A stretch of DNA of 64,000 bases from Earliella scabrosa. Taxonomy: Eukaryota > Basidiomycota > Agaricomycetes > Polyporales > Polyporaceae. Shown in pieces: positions 18,004 to 27,889 of the stretch. Position numbers and translations under genes: made by a program. How positions within the stretch are numbered: position 1 is the stretch's first letter; each line of letters opens with the position of its first letter. The stretch is from NCBI GenBank assembly GCA_022605405.1, contig JABYQQ010000012.1:620001-684000 (forward strand), written 5' to 3'. Under the pieces are notes generated by a model that was not told the origin of the DNA, did no database searches, and worked only from the letters and a program-made list of their open reading frames with translations.

Positions 18004-19475
18004 ATGGTCCACCATGCTATTGTTCTAGTGACTGCCCTAGTGGCTGCATTACCTCTAACGACCGCGCATATCGGTGCGAGCGATTTCTTGTTGCTCAGTC
18101 GTTGCAGGTGCTGAATGGCTTCCTTAGCATTGTTCCATCCTAGCATGTACGGCTTCAACGTCACTGACAAGACCTTTCCATACGACAACCGACCGGTCGC
18201 ACCCCTCCAAGACTTCACCTTCGACCAGTGGTGGTTCCACGGACACCTCGACTTCCCCCCTCTACCCGGGGACATCTTCGATCTTCCCGCGGGCAAAGCG
18301 GCGACGACCGAGCTCGCCTGCAACAAGGGCCTCACGTCCTTCTTCGCCTCCTCCGAAGGCCAGACCGACATCCGCGCGGGCGACAACCCGTGCCCGTCCG
18401 ACGACGGGACCTTCCCGAGCGGGGCGATGCACACGACCGGGCCCGACGACCTCACGGGCTGCGCGCTCGCGATCGCGTACGAGAGCGACGCGCGCAAGAT
18501 CAGGCCGGAGGACTTTGCGGTGTTCAGCGTGAACCACACGTGCGTCTGGCACCGCTTCACGGACTTCCAGGTGCCCGCGCGGATGCCGCCGTGTCCCGAG
18601 GGCGGCTGCCACTGCGCCTGGTTCTGGATCCATGCGGTGCGTGCATATTCAGCATGTTCTCTTTTGCAAACGGGCCTGGGGCGTGGACTGATGTAGTCTC
18701 CTTCACTTAGCCCGATTCGGGGAGCGAACAGAGTAAGCCTTTGCATCGAGCGAGACGGTGCACAGGTGCTGATGACTCGGATGCGCCCCCACAGACTACA
18801 TGAACGGCTTCAGGTGCAACATCACCGGCTCAACCTCCGCTGTGCCCCTGGCGAAACCGAAGGTCCCTCGTCGGTGCGGCGCAGACCCCGCGTTCGATAA
18901 GCCCGACGCCTCGCCCGGAAACTGCACATACGGCGCAAAGCAGCCCTTCTACTGGTTCCAGAAAGAGGCCAACAACGTCCGTTCCTCCTCTTCTTAGAAG
19001 ATTAGTGCGCAACCCCCGATGAATGCTGACCTCTCCCTTCCCCTTCCCCTTTGATGTGCACAGATGTTCGAAGGCGCGTTCGCCCCGCCCTTCTACACCG
19101 ACCTCTACAACTTCCGCGACGGCGCGCAGGACGACATCTTCGAGGACTCGTACCCCGACGGTATCCCCGAGCCCAGCCCGGAGCAGACGGTCGTCCCGAC
19201 GCCCGTCCTCTCTCCCGCCGCTGCGACGCCCGCAGGACAGAGCTCGGGTTCGAGGGCCGCCCCGCTGCCCTCCGGACGCGCTCGTAAACGGAGCACCAAC
19301 GTGAAAAGGGGTGACCTCGGGCATGGTAGTGTCCCAAAGCCTCGGTGAGTGCTCTCCTAGCGCTTTGTCAGCCATGGACCGCAATGCTGACGGCTGCAAC
19401 GCTAGGAGGACCGATGTAGATGTCAAGCCTCGTCTGCTGCGAGCACGCCGGTCGATTTCCAGAGACGCTATGTAG
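18004..19475 (+). CDS. AA14 lytic polysaccharide monooxygenase, copy 1
   Basis: Secreted copper enzyme for oxidative cleavage of plant cell-wall polysaccharide; AA14 was defined from Pycnoporus enzymes reported to act on xylan bound to cellulose. Six exons (18004-18073, 18128-18636, 18711-18732, 18795-18976, 19064-19344, 19406-19475) join in frame to 377 residues. Signal peptide [21 protein letters not shown] ends exactly before His22, mature His1, starting [14 protein letters not shown]. The other copper ligands fit: a His in MHTTG at mature 104 and a Tyr before MNGF at mature 181, the same spacing I recall for His99/Tyr176 of AA14. Cys pairs are conserved. After [17 protein letters not shown] a Pro/Ser-rich tail leads to a basic final exon. 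The donor after exon 4 is GTCCGT, weaker than GTGAGT in the other two copies. Residue 5 is Phe where copies 2 and 3 have Trp. Confidence 0.9.
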
Positions 19476-20404
19476 GCACTGAGCGACGGGCTTGTCGCAG
19501 CCGTCCTGTTCCACACTTGATGACCTCCTACATTATACCATGTATCATACTTTGCATCTAATAGTGGCTATGGACAACGTCGACGCGTCCGCCAGTACCC
19601 TAGGTTCGTGCTCGTTGGGTCGGCCATGGGAGAGGACGCACATACTGGCATGATCGAGGTATGTACATAGGGTGGCAGACGGTCGATGTGCGGGCGATTT
19701 ATGACTTCACTAATGTGGCACTTTCGTGCGAATCGGAGCTGGGCTCGCACGCACATACAGCCATACAGCCCATACTCACAAGGATAGCTTCGAGGAGCGC
19801 ACACCGATCAGGCGATGGTGGCCTGAGGGGCAACCACTGCCAACGTTCAGGACTACTGTCAGTACTGAGTCAGAGACCAAGAGATTCACGTAATCAACAC
19901 ATACTCAATCCGTGAGAAGTCTGCAGAGTCGCACCCCGCTCACCGCCGCTAAGCGACTTTGTGGGTCCCTGTGGTTACTATTGGATTGCAACGTGGGATG
20001 GAAAGACATCGGTCTCGTCCGCATCGGGCGTTCTCCGATTGGGAGGATTCGCCTCCGCTAACCCCGACGAGCCGAGGAGAGACTGGCTGTGCAACATGGC
20101 GAGAAAGAGAGGAGCAGAAGCAAACCTGAAGACGGCCCGTCGACGGGAGTGCTTACGTACTGACGGCGGTGCTGCCTAAAGCAGTCGTCCGACGTCGGGT
20201 AGCGTCGGGTCAACGGGTGGATCGCGATCCTCCGGAGTCATCCGGTTCTGGAGATCCAAGCGCCCACGCGTCATACGCTTCATATTGTGCCCCACGAATC
20301 TCTTTGCCGAATCTCGCCGTATTATCCGCAGGATGCACATCGCAAGCAGACATATATACTGTACATAGGGTCATGTCTCGGCAGACAACCCCAACGCCAT
20401 CCTA
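19476..20404. other. Intergenic with duplicated 43-bp segment
   Basis: No supported gene. Contains the second copy of the 43-bp repeat at 20070-20112. The last 100 bases form the presumed leader of the P-loop gene. Confidence 0.5.
20070..20112. repeat. 43-bp exact repeat, isolated copy
   Basis: Perfect match to 15496-15538, 4.57 kb away and in the same orientation. Flanking sequence is unrelated, so only a start-codon-sized piece was copied. Confidence 0.95.
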
Positions 20405-22585
20405 TGGTTACTGCGAACACGCCAACATATACTTGTGAGTCCACTATACTATGCATGCCAGTGATCTTGCCCACAAGTAATTAATTGTGATGATTGGCAG
20501 CCGGACTGTGGAGCTGGCCTGAGGAATCCCGCATCCACTGGAAAGAGGCCCCCGACGCTTGGCAAGACATTGTCAGATCCTGGAGGACCCGAGAAAGGGC
20601 CACACAAACCGGCGATTACTTTGATGTTCCACATGTGTTGTTTCCTGACGCGGGACATCAATTTCTCCGGCGAGAATACTACAACGTGCTGTTGCTAGAA
20701 ATCGTCTCATTTCGGAATGGTCGCTGGAACGGTGCGTTCGCGGTACAGGGTCAACCGGGCTCCGGTGAGTTTTTACTCAAGCTGTCTCAGCTCCTCAGAG
20801 TATTAATTCCATGTCACTGTCACAGGGAAGAGCGTATACCTCCTGTTCCTGCTGCATTGGCTGGTAACAGAAGATCAGCCCGTCACGCTCGTCTGGAACG
20901 ATGAGGTCTATCTGTTCTTCGGCAACGCGGTCTACACTCCTGTGACGGACTCACCTCACCTATCCGAGGCGACGCGACGACACTTGCCTCGCGACACTGA
21001 ACAATGCACACCGATGTGGACGCTGTTCGACACCAACGCAAGCTATGACGTCGTGTGGGAGCTTCGAAACGAAACTCTTGTCTGGCCTGTGATGACGACG
21101 TCCAACTTCAACCTTGGCAGCGGACGTTCCCCCGACGGTATCAGGAGAATCACATCTTGGTATGGAATTGAACCCTGGAACAGAGATGAGCTGATAGCCG
21201 GGTAATATCTCATTCATTTGCCCATTGTTGGAGATCCTGTCGTAGAGCTAACTCTTCACTCTCCGGCCGCAGGTTTGCGTTACAACCGCAGGCACACCTG
21301 GTGGTATGTGCACTGCAGAATTCCGACTCACCGAGTAACCCATCTGCGGCAGACGTCATGATCACGAGCGCCCTCCGCAAACTCGATTTCGTGGACCCAT
21401 GCTGGCGTAGAAGACCCTTAGACGAGAAAGTCCACCTTTTGATCGACGATGCGATACACAACTACGGGCATGTTCCCCGAGACGTGTACAGCTCAATCTT
21501 TGACCCTCTCGTCACCCAAGCGACGCGCGATGCGGCTCTAGCATCCCTCACCTTCGAAGACGCCATTGGCGCGTGCCCGGCGGCTTTCATCCACAAGCCG
21601 ACTCAAAACTCCTTCGTCCTCTTCCAAGCTTTCATACATGGGGGAAAAGGAGGGTCCTATTGCCGGCCTTGCGATTTCAAGTCAGCTTATATCGCGGAGC
21701 ACCCCAAGATCGCCCAGTTTCTAACTGCGCTTGACGCGAAGCAACGAGTAGAGCTATTCTACGCCGCGTGGACCGGTTGTAACGAGTCTACCCTCGCTAC
21801 TCAGCTGTTCAAGAAGCCGGCGATGGACCTCCTGACCACTCCTGGCATCCCTCGCCGTTTCTTGCATGGCTGGGTGTCGATACGGTCGACGAACGTAACT
21901 ACCTCTCCCAATTCACCTCCACGACCTCCATCTTCGGTCACAAGGACTTCGCGCGCGAGCAGTGTCGTGCTGCCTTGCATCTCCTTCGTGCCAGAGGGCG
22001 AGGCGCGGACTTCCAACACCTCTGCTCAGCCTTACACCTTCGTCAGCAATGTCCAGCACTCTGCGGCATCCCAACGACCAGGCTCAAACTGGGAGGATCC
22101 CTTCGATCTCCACTTCGTGGACGTCGACAGGGAAGACTTCGCCACCACCCTCATGCTCGTGAAGATCGCGACAACCACAACGGTGGACAGCGCCGAACAC
22201 GATACGCCCGCGCTCCAATCCTACCTGCGCGAGCTCATTCAAGCCGCCCGTGCTCGGGGAGAAGAATGCATGCAGCAAGCACGGCGCGAATCGAAGTGGT
22301 GGCATCGCCGAGAAAAGAGTCGAAGGTTAGAGCGGTGGGCGACAGAGGTTTCTATGAACGTCCAGTTTGTGCTCCTTCATCCCGAGCGGCAGCCCGGGGA
22401 TGTGCGACCGTTGCGTCCCCGTTGGATATGGAACCTTCCCGCGGGCTGGCTGCAAGAATGTGAACAGCTTCATGTCACAGTGAAGATGTCGCATGTGCCA
22501 TTGCCTTTGCACCGGTGAGTTAATGCCTCGGGCTCTTGACCTCGTTCATGATTGTAACTGAATCGATCCATTCAGGCTGACCTGA
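20405..22585 (+). CDS. P-loop NTPase-like protein of unknown role, with an internal frame switch
   Basis: Five exons (20405-20435, 20501-20764, 20826-21201, 21273-22514, 22576-22585) join in one open frame of 640 residues. Residues near 95-100 form a Walker A motif, GQPGSGKS, split by intron 2 and preceded by a hydrophobic strand, in the setting YYNVLLLEIVSF...GAFAVQGQPGSGKSVYLLFLLHWL. This arrangement is typical of a large group of uncharacterised Agaricomycete NTPases, some linked to Crinkler-type proteins; that link is a guess. The start is the ATG whose phase fits exon 2. Between about 21858 and 22075 the nominal frame becomes Ser/Pro/Thr-rich, whereas another frame gives well-formed protein (FLAWLGVDTVDERNYLSQF and onward) with C/G-ending codons. 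Two compensating indels are likely, so the gene may be damaged. Confidence 0.6.
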
Positions 22586-23263
22586 GACAGCTGGAGCGTG
22601 CTTGGGGAGTGTACTAGTGTTCGAGCATGCTGTCGTTGCGCATCGAATTCACATTACGATTGATGTACCATGATTGAAAATTCTCAAGTCCGTGCATTGG
22701 CGTAGTCGTTTGATCTCCAATCATACCAGTGTAATGTAGGCATTGTTTCCTACTTCCGTCCGATGCTTGACTACATCTCTGCCAACGTGACGACATCCGC
22801 TTGAGGGCGTCATGGACGTTTACCGATGATCCCAAGACATTCTGCGTCGACATCTCCGAGAATTCGTCTATCCGCAACCAAGGTTGCTCGTCGACAGAAG
22901 TTAATGTCAAGTTCTATCGAGTCTGATCAATCGTGAGAGTAGAACGGTCACTACCCACTGGCCGCCACGATACACCCGACACGACTGCATTAATGAGCTG
23001 CATAATGAGATCATATTCAGAAGGGTGCCATACATCGTCAATGATAACTGTACACGAGGATAACGAGAGAGACTGCGAGGATAACGAGAGAGACCCGGGG
23101 TATACCAAGGGGGTATTGTACACTGGCGTAGGGGGTATTTACAAAAAGGAGCGGCATAGAGCATAAGACATACCAGGAGCATAACCTCAAAAGATAACAG
23201 GGGATAACGTTGTTGAGCGGGGAGCGCAGCAAACACGATCTTCTTCCACGAACCAGCGATCAC
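22586..23263. other. Intergenic with a 21-bp tandem duplication
   Basis: No supported gene. A 21-bp unit is repeated head to tail at 23055-23075 and 23076-23096 with two terminal mismatches (CGAGGATAACGAGAGAGAC core). Confidence 0.6.
23055..23096 (+). repeat. 2 x 21-bp tandem repeat
   Basis: Two adjacent units sharing CGAGGATAACGAGAGAGAC, in the 3' region of the C2H2-type gene. Confidence 0.85.
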
Positions 23264-24419
23264 TTAATCCCGCCTCCTGCGCTGACGCTTCCTCGGAGCC
23301 TCCGTCGTCCCCTCTCCAACCTGACCGTCAGCCCGAGCCGGACAGCGCCGTCCACGCGCCTTCTTCCCAGCGGACGTCTCCGGACGTACAGCGTACTTGC
23401 ATCCGCGCTTGCAATGCCCCGTCTTCCCAGCGAACGTGTCCGGACGTGCAGCGTACCCGCATCCGCGCGTGCACTTCGTGCGCAGTTTCACGTGGTGTGC
23501 CTGGATGTGGTTCTTGAGCCCGCCGGATCCGTACACGGCCGTGCACCCGTCGAAGCGGCAGTGCGTGCCTTTGTCGGTCTGGTACTTGTCGTTCAGGTAC
23601 CTGACGATAGCGTCGGGCGTCATGTACGGGATCGGCTCGTCGCCCCAGCGCGGCGGGTGGTTCTCCCAGTCGATCTTGTGCAGCCACACCTCGCCCTCGT
23701 TCAGCACGCGGCACCTCTTGTTCCAGTATTCACCCCGGACGAACTGCGCGACGAAGTCCGGCCGGTCGTCGTCGTCTTCAACCATGCCGGCCCCGTCGTA
23801 TTCCTCGTCGGAGTCGGAGTCGTCGGCCTCGCGCTTCCGCTTTTCGCCGGTGTGGACGGTGGACATGGGCGGAGTGGGAGTGGGAGTGGGAGGAGCGAGC
23901 GGGGTGAGAGGAAGGGAAGGGAAGAGTAGGGGGTCTGCCAGGACATCGCCGCTATACGCCGGCGTGCCACCATAGGGCGACGGCATAAGGTCCGGCGTGG
24001 TAGCGCCGCTAGCGCCGATCCCACTCGGGCTCGCAAGGTTCAGAGCGGCGACCCAGTCGAATGTCTCCTGATCCCAAATGCTGGTGTCGGCCGGCGGCAA
24101 TCCAGCAGTGGACCTAGCGTCGCACAATGTCAGTGCGCATACACGCATCTCCAGAGCTGGGAAACGTACGAGGAAGAGTCCACAGCGGGCTGTGGTTTTG
24201 TGGCAGGGTCTTCGGCCTGTTGGCCACCGTACGCCTCCGTCCAAGGGGACGGGTAGAAGAACCCGAATTCCGTCAAAGACGGAACCACGGGCTCCGAGAG
24301 CGTGGGGTAGCTGACAAGACAATAATGAGCACAAGGGGGCGAGGTATGGAGGAGAGAGGAGTGCCGCACCTGTCGAACCCCAAGTTAAAATCCCAAGGCC
24401 AGGTGAACTGTTCCGACAT
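23264..24419 (-). CDS. C2H2 zinc-finger-type protein, likely nuclear
   Basis: Three exons (24370-24419, 24170-24310, 23264-24113, complement) give 346 residues beginning MSEQFTWPWDFNLGFD. The first half is acidic and Pro/Ser/Thr-rich, as in activation regions, followed by EKRKREADDSDSDEEYDG, a basic then acidic stretch. Around residue 250 there is a C2H2 finger, C-x4-C-x12-H-x4-H (CRFDGC...GGLKNHIQAHH). It is followed by two 20-residue repeats (CGYAARPDTFAGKTGHCKRG and a near copy) encoded by a 60-bp tandem duplication, and a very basic end (PRKRQRRRRD). A single finger plus basic repeats suggests a DNA-associated regulator; no named family is recognised. A TATAAAT at 24551-24557 (complement) lies about 130 bases upstream of the start. 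Confidence 0.7.
23362..23481 (-). repeat. 60-bp in-frame tandem duplication
   Basis: Two adjacent 60-bp units (boundary near 23421) code for two 20-residue repeats in the C2H2-type protein, each with one Cys cluster and the core R-P-(D/E)-T-x-A-G-K. Divergence is only a few bases, so the duplication is fairly recent. Confidence 0.85.
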
Positions 24420-26071
24420 GTTGACTAGGAGGTTTGGAAACTTGACGACGAGCAAAATCGCTGTTTCACCGCTCAGCTCGAGAGGTGAGAGGCGCAAGAC
24501 ACTAGAGGGAGAGAGAGAAGGACGATGGGAGACCTGCCCTTCCCCGCCGAATTTATATCGCCTTTATACCCCCAAGGCCCTCCAGAGCCCATTGACGCGT
24601 TCTCCCCTTCTGCATTAACACGGGATACGAGCACGCACCCACGCCATTGCACCGAGCCAAAGCGTCCGGTAGCACCACCCACCGCTCTCGGACAGCTGGA
24701 GCATCCAGCGCGCCATATGCGGCGGTCCGAACCAACTCCCCCGCGTGCTGAGCACGCCCCTATGTGTCGATCGGGGCTAAGATCTAAGAACTCACAACCT
24801 TGTCAGACGCGAGTGCACAGCACTGTCCAGGAATAAAAGAATATTCTGAAACCGTGCCGCCGATGCCTTCCCCGCGCGCGCGCGTTCGCATTGTCCCTCC
24901 GTGTGAACGTCAAAGCCCACATCTGGCGGAGGAGACGACATCAGACAGGACAGCCAAAGCGGATAATCATGTGCATACGTTAGCTGTCTCGCATTCCGCC
25001 CGTTTCTTGGCTCGACTGAGCGGCAGACTCCAGAGGGCCGGAACGAATTCGGGTCCCAGTACGGTGTCGGGAACTCTTGTTTCAAAGAGTACGACGGTCG
25101 TGTGCGAGCAGCAGCCGTCGAATACTCCGGTAAAATCGGTCAGTTCCAAATGCACTCCAACACCTCACAACACCTCACATGTATGGATATGCCCCGAGGA
25201 CCGGGAGGACATGCTCTAGGCTTGTTCCCCCGGAGGACTTTGATTTTGCAATGCAGCATTCGGCCTGTAAATTGAAATGGTATCCATCCGTCATGTCTTT
25301 GACTCCGAGTCCGTGAGGGATCGAGTCAACAGTGCCTGAATAGTGCGGGGAATCACCAGGAGAAAGCAGGCACTCAATGATCAGGCGTCGACGGACACAT
25401 TGCCTATGGAGGCAGTGCAAATACTTAGAGGCCTGCGCGCGCGGGGTCTCTTTGAGAGCGAAAGACGCGCAATTGTCCACGACCTGTCATCGATTAGCGT
25501 CGACATAATCCGGTACGCCCACGTGCCCCAACGCGGATGTTACGGCATGCGATGAGGCTTAGGGCATCCTTAAGTCGGACCCGCGAAAGCGAGGGAGAGA
25601 AAGCCCAATGTTAACCGCGGGCGCCACGGGCGCCACCTCCAGAGGCTCGTCACTGACAACAAGAAATGTGTCAATCTGAAACGCGACATAAGAATTGCGC
25701 TGGCGTACCAGCTGGGTGCTATTCTGAGGCCTGGCAGCTTCTCTAGACTCTCCCGCAGGGTAGCTGTTAGTCCCCACTCACAAAATACCACGCTAGCTGC
25801 ATCTCACGCATGGCAGCCGTCGTTGACAAAACCGCCACGAATGCATACGCGAGCTAGCTATAGGATGTCAGAACCGTAAAGAACGAACGAACGAACGCGA
25901 TAAGTATATGCACAACAACAGCCAGCAGCCGCAGCATGCACAAATGCCGAAAAAGAATGACCGAGAATGACCGAGCCGTCCGCGCCCAAACGTCCACGGA
26001 ATAGGAGAATATACAACGCACACAGCGGCGCGCCATGAAGAAGCGGATGAATATCACCCCCGCACGCCCGC
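24420..26071. other. Intergenic, gene-free
   Basis: 1.65 kb with short frames only. Besides the TATA of the C2H2-type gene at 24551-24557 it contains a (GAAC)4 tract at 25881-25896, in the 3' region of the 605-residue gene. No RNA gene recognised. Confidence 0.5.
25881..25896 (+). repeat. (GAAC)4 microsatellite
   Basis: Four perfect GAAC units just outside the 3' end of the neighbouring minus-strand gene. Confidence 0.9.
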
Positions 26072-27889
26072 CTACTGTCCGACGCCCCCAATGAACCTTC
26101 GCTTGAACCGCGCCAGGATCCCATGCTCCCCCGAACTCCCGACCCGCGGCCGCGGGTCCTTCCTCGCGCCCCCACCCGCACCCGAAACCACACTCACGTC
26201 CTCCCCGCCATCCGCATCCTCCAACGCCACACTCCCCTGCGACAAAAACCGCCTCCTCCCCTGCCGCCTAAACGACGATATCGAAAACTTGCGCTTCACC
26301 ACCGCGACCCCCGTCCCCGCTCCCTCTCCCTCTCCTGCACTCGCGCCCTCCACCCCCGCACCGAGCCTGTACCCACTCATCGACGACGACGGCCTACAGT
26401 CGACGCCCATCTCCGCCTCGGGCACGGTGACGAGCGACGGCGACGTGAGCTTCGAGAGCGAGCCCGCCGCCGCGCGCCCCGCGTGCAGGCTCTGCGTGAA
26501 CCCCGTGCGCAGGTGCGCGTTCGACGTCGCCGGCCGCAGCCGCACGGGCGGGAACGCGGACGCCGGCTGGTCCTCCGGCGGACTGCGCAGGCGGCTGATG
26601 ATATCCATCTGCGGAGGCGGGGGCGGGGGTGACGACGGCCGGGAGGATGGAAGGAGCGGGGGCGGGGGCGGGGAGGACGAAAACGGAAGCGCGGGGGAGT
26701 GGGGGGAGAGCGGCGAGGGCTCGATGAAGGTGAGGTCGGGGAGCTCGTTGAACTTGAAGTCTGGGAGGGAGCACGACTTGCGCGGGGCGGGGTCGAGGGA
26801 CGACGCGACGGTCGTCGCCGACATTGGCTGCCAAGGGACGCTCGGGGAGGGCGAGAGCTCGGTCGGCGTGAACTCGGGCAGGGCAAAGTCGAGGGAGGAC
26901 GCGACGAGGTCCTCGAGCAGGCCGACGGCGTAGTCGGGGAGTGCCACGTCTCCGATCTCGGACTCGAGTGTGTCGCGGGGGCGTGGCTGGGGCTCGAGCT
27001 TGAGGATATGCGCGACGCCGTTGGGCCCGTCCATGCGGGGCGAGGGCGGGAGCTTGAGCTGGAGGGCGTTGGAGAGAGAGGCTGAGACTGACGTGGACCC
27101 GGTGTGGTTCTCCTCGACGAACGTCGCGTCGGTCGAGTCGGAGTTCCTACGCGAGAGACTGCCGTCGAGCGATCGGGAGCGCCTGTGGGGCTGGATCGGG
27201 GACCGCAAGGCAAGCTCCAACGCCGACGCGCGCAGGCGCATGGGCCGCATTTGGGAGATGGTCTGCCGGCGGTACATAGCCGTCCTCGCCGTCGGGCTGG
27301 TCGAGCCACCGAGGCTGTGCGGCGGGAACGTAACGCGCGTGGGCGAGAGCTGCATGAACCTGGCGAGGTTGGCCTCGTGCCGTGACATCCCAGCCGGGGA
27401 TTCGACGAGGGGCGGAGGGACTTCACTGATGGGACTGCACAGTTTGCTGACCAGGTCGCGGGTGTGGGCGGACTGGCTCTGCCTCGCGGAGCTCCTCCGT
27501 TCCTCGAGCCAGCATTCGCGTTGCAGGGACTTGACCTCTTCGGGGGAGAGGTTCATGTCCTTCATGGCGAGACAGGCGCGGAGTTTGGCAGCGCATACCT
27601 GGGCGTCCTTCGCCTGTTCGCTGAGCAGAGCCGTTGCCTTCTCGAGGACGCGAATTTGAAGCTCCTGCGGGGAGACCTCGGTAGAGGAGCACTCGACGGC
27701 GGAACGTAGAGCACTTTCTGCCTGCGAGTATCGTGACAGTCGGCGGGCATGGCGGAGCGCGGCGGCGGGAGATGAAGACGCCGGAGTGGACAGAACAGAG
27801 CTGGGAGGGTGTTTGGGCGATAGCATGGTAGGATTGGGACGCCCGAAGGTGCAGCTCGTGTCGGGAGTGCTGGAAGAGTGGAGCGACAT
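26072..27889 (-). CDS. Ser/Pro-rich intracellular protein, unknown
   Basis: Intronless, 605 residues. The start is the ATG at 27889 because a TATATTTAT-like element on this strand lies about 45 bases upstream, although the frame stays open for about 100 codons further. Residues about 25-140 are helical with heptad-like spacing (HARRLSRYSQAESALRSAVE...QIRVLEKATALLSEQAKDAQ) and may form a coiled coil; the sequence LRACLAMKDMNLSPEEVKSLQ follows. The remainder is low-complexity Ser/Pro/Arg with a proline run (SPPPPPPQMD) and ends in a conserved-looking basic patch HGILARFKRRFIGGVGQ. No signal peptide or transmembrane helix. Family not recognised. Several long frames on the opposite strand are shadows of its GC-rich codons. 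Confidence 0.65.
   Translation of the reverse strand: MSLHSSSTPDTSCTFGRPNPTMLSPKHPPSSVLSTPASSSPAAALRHARRLSRYSQAESALRSAVECSSTEVSPQELQIRVLEKATALLSEQAKDAQVCAAKLRACLAMKDMNLSPEEVKSLQRECWLEERRSSARQSQSAHTRDLVSKLCSPISEVPPPLVESPAGMSRHEANLARFMQLSPTRVTFPPHSLGGSTSPTARTAMYRRQTISQMRPMRLRASALELALRSPIQPHRRSRSLDGSLSRRNSDSTDATFVEENHTGSTSVSASLSNALQLKLPPSPRMDGPNGVAHILKLEPQPRPRDTLESEIGDVALPDYAVGLLEDLVASSLDFALPEFTPTELSPSPSVPWQPMSATTVASSLDPAPRKSCSLPDFKFNELPDLTFIEPSPLSPHSPALPFSSSPPPPPLLPSSRPSSPPPPPPQMDIISRLRSPPEDQPASAFPPVRLRPATSNAHLRTGFTQSLHAGRAAAGSLSKLTSPSLVTVPEAEMGVDCRPSSSMSGYRLGAGVEGASAGEGEGAGTGVAVVKRKFSISSFRRQGRRRFLSQGSVALEDADGGEDVSVVSGAGGGARKDPRPRVGSSGEHGILARFKRRFIGGVGQ

Noticed and set aside
26091..27426. Several long frames on both strands within the 605-residue gene
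   Set aside because: GC-rich third positions keep other frames open; they are Arg/Pro-rich with no motif.
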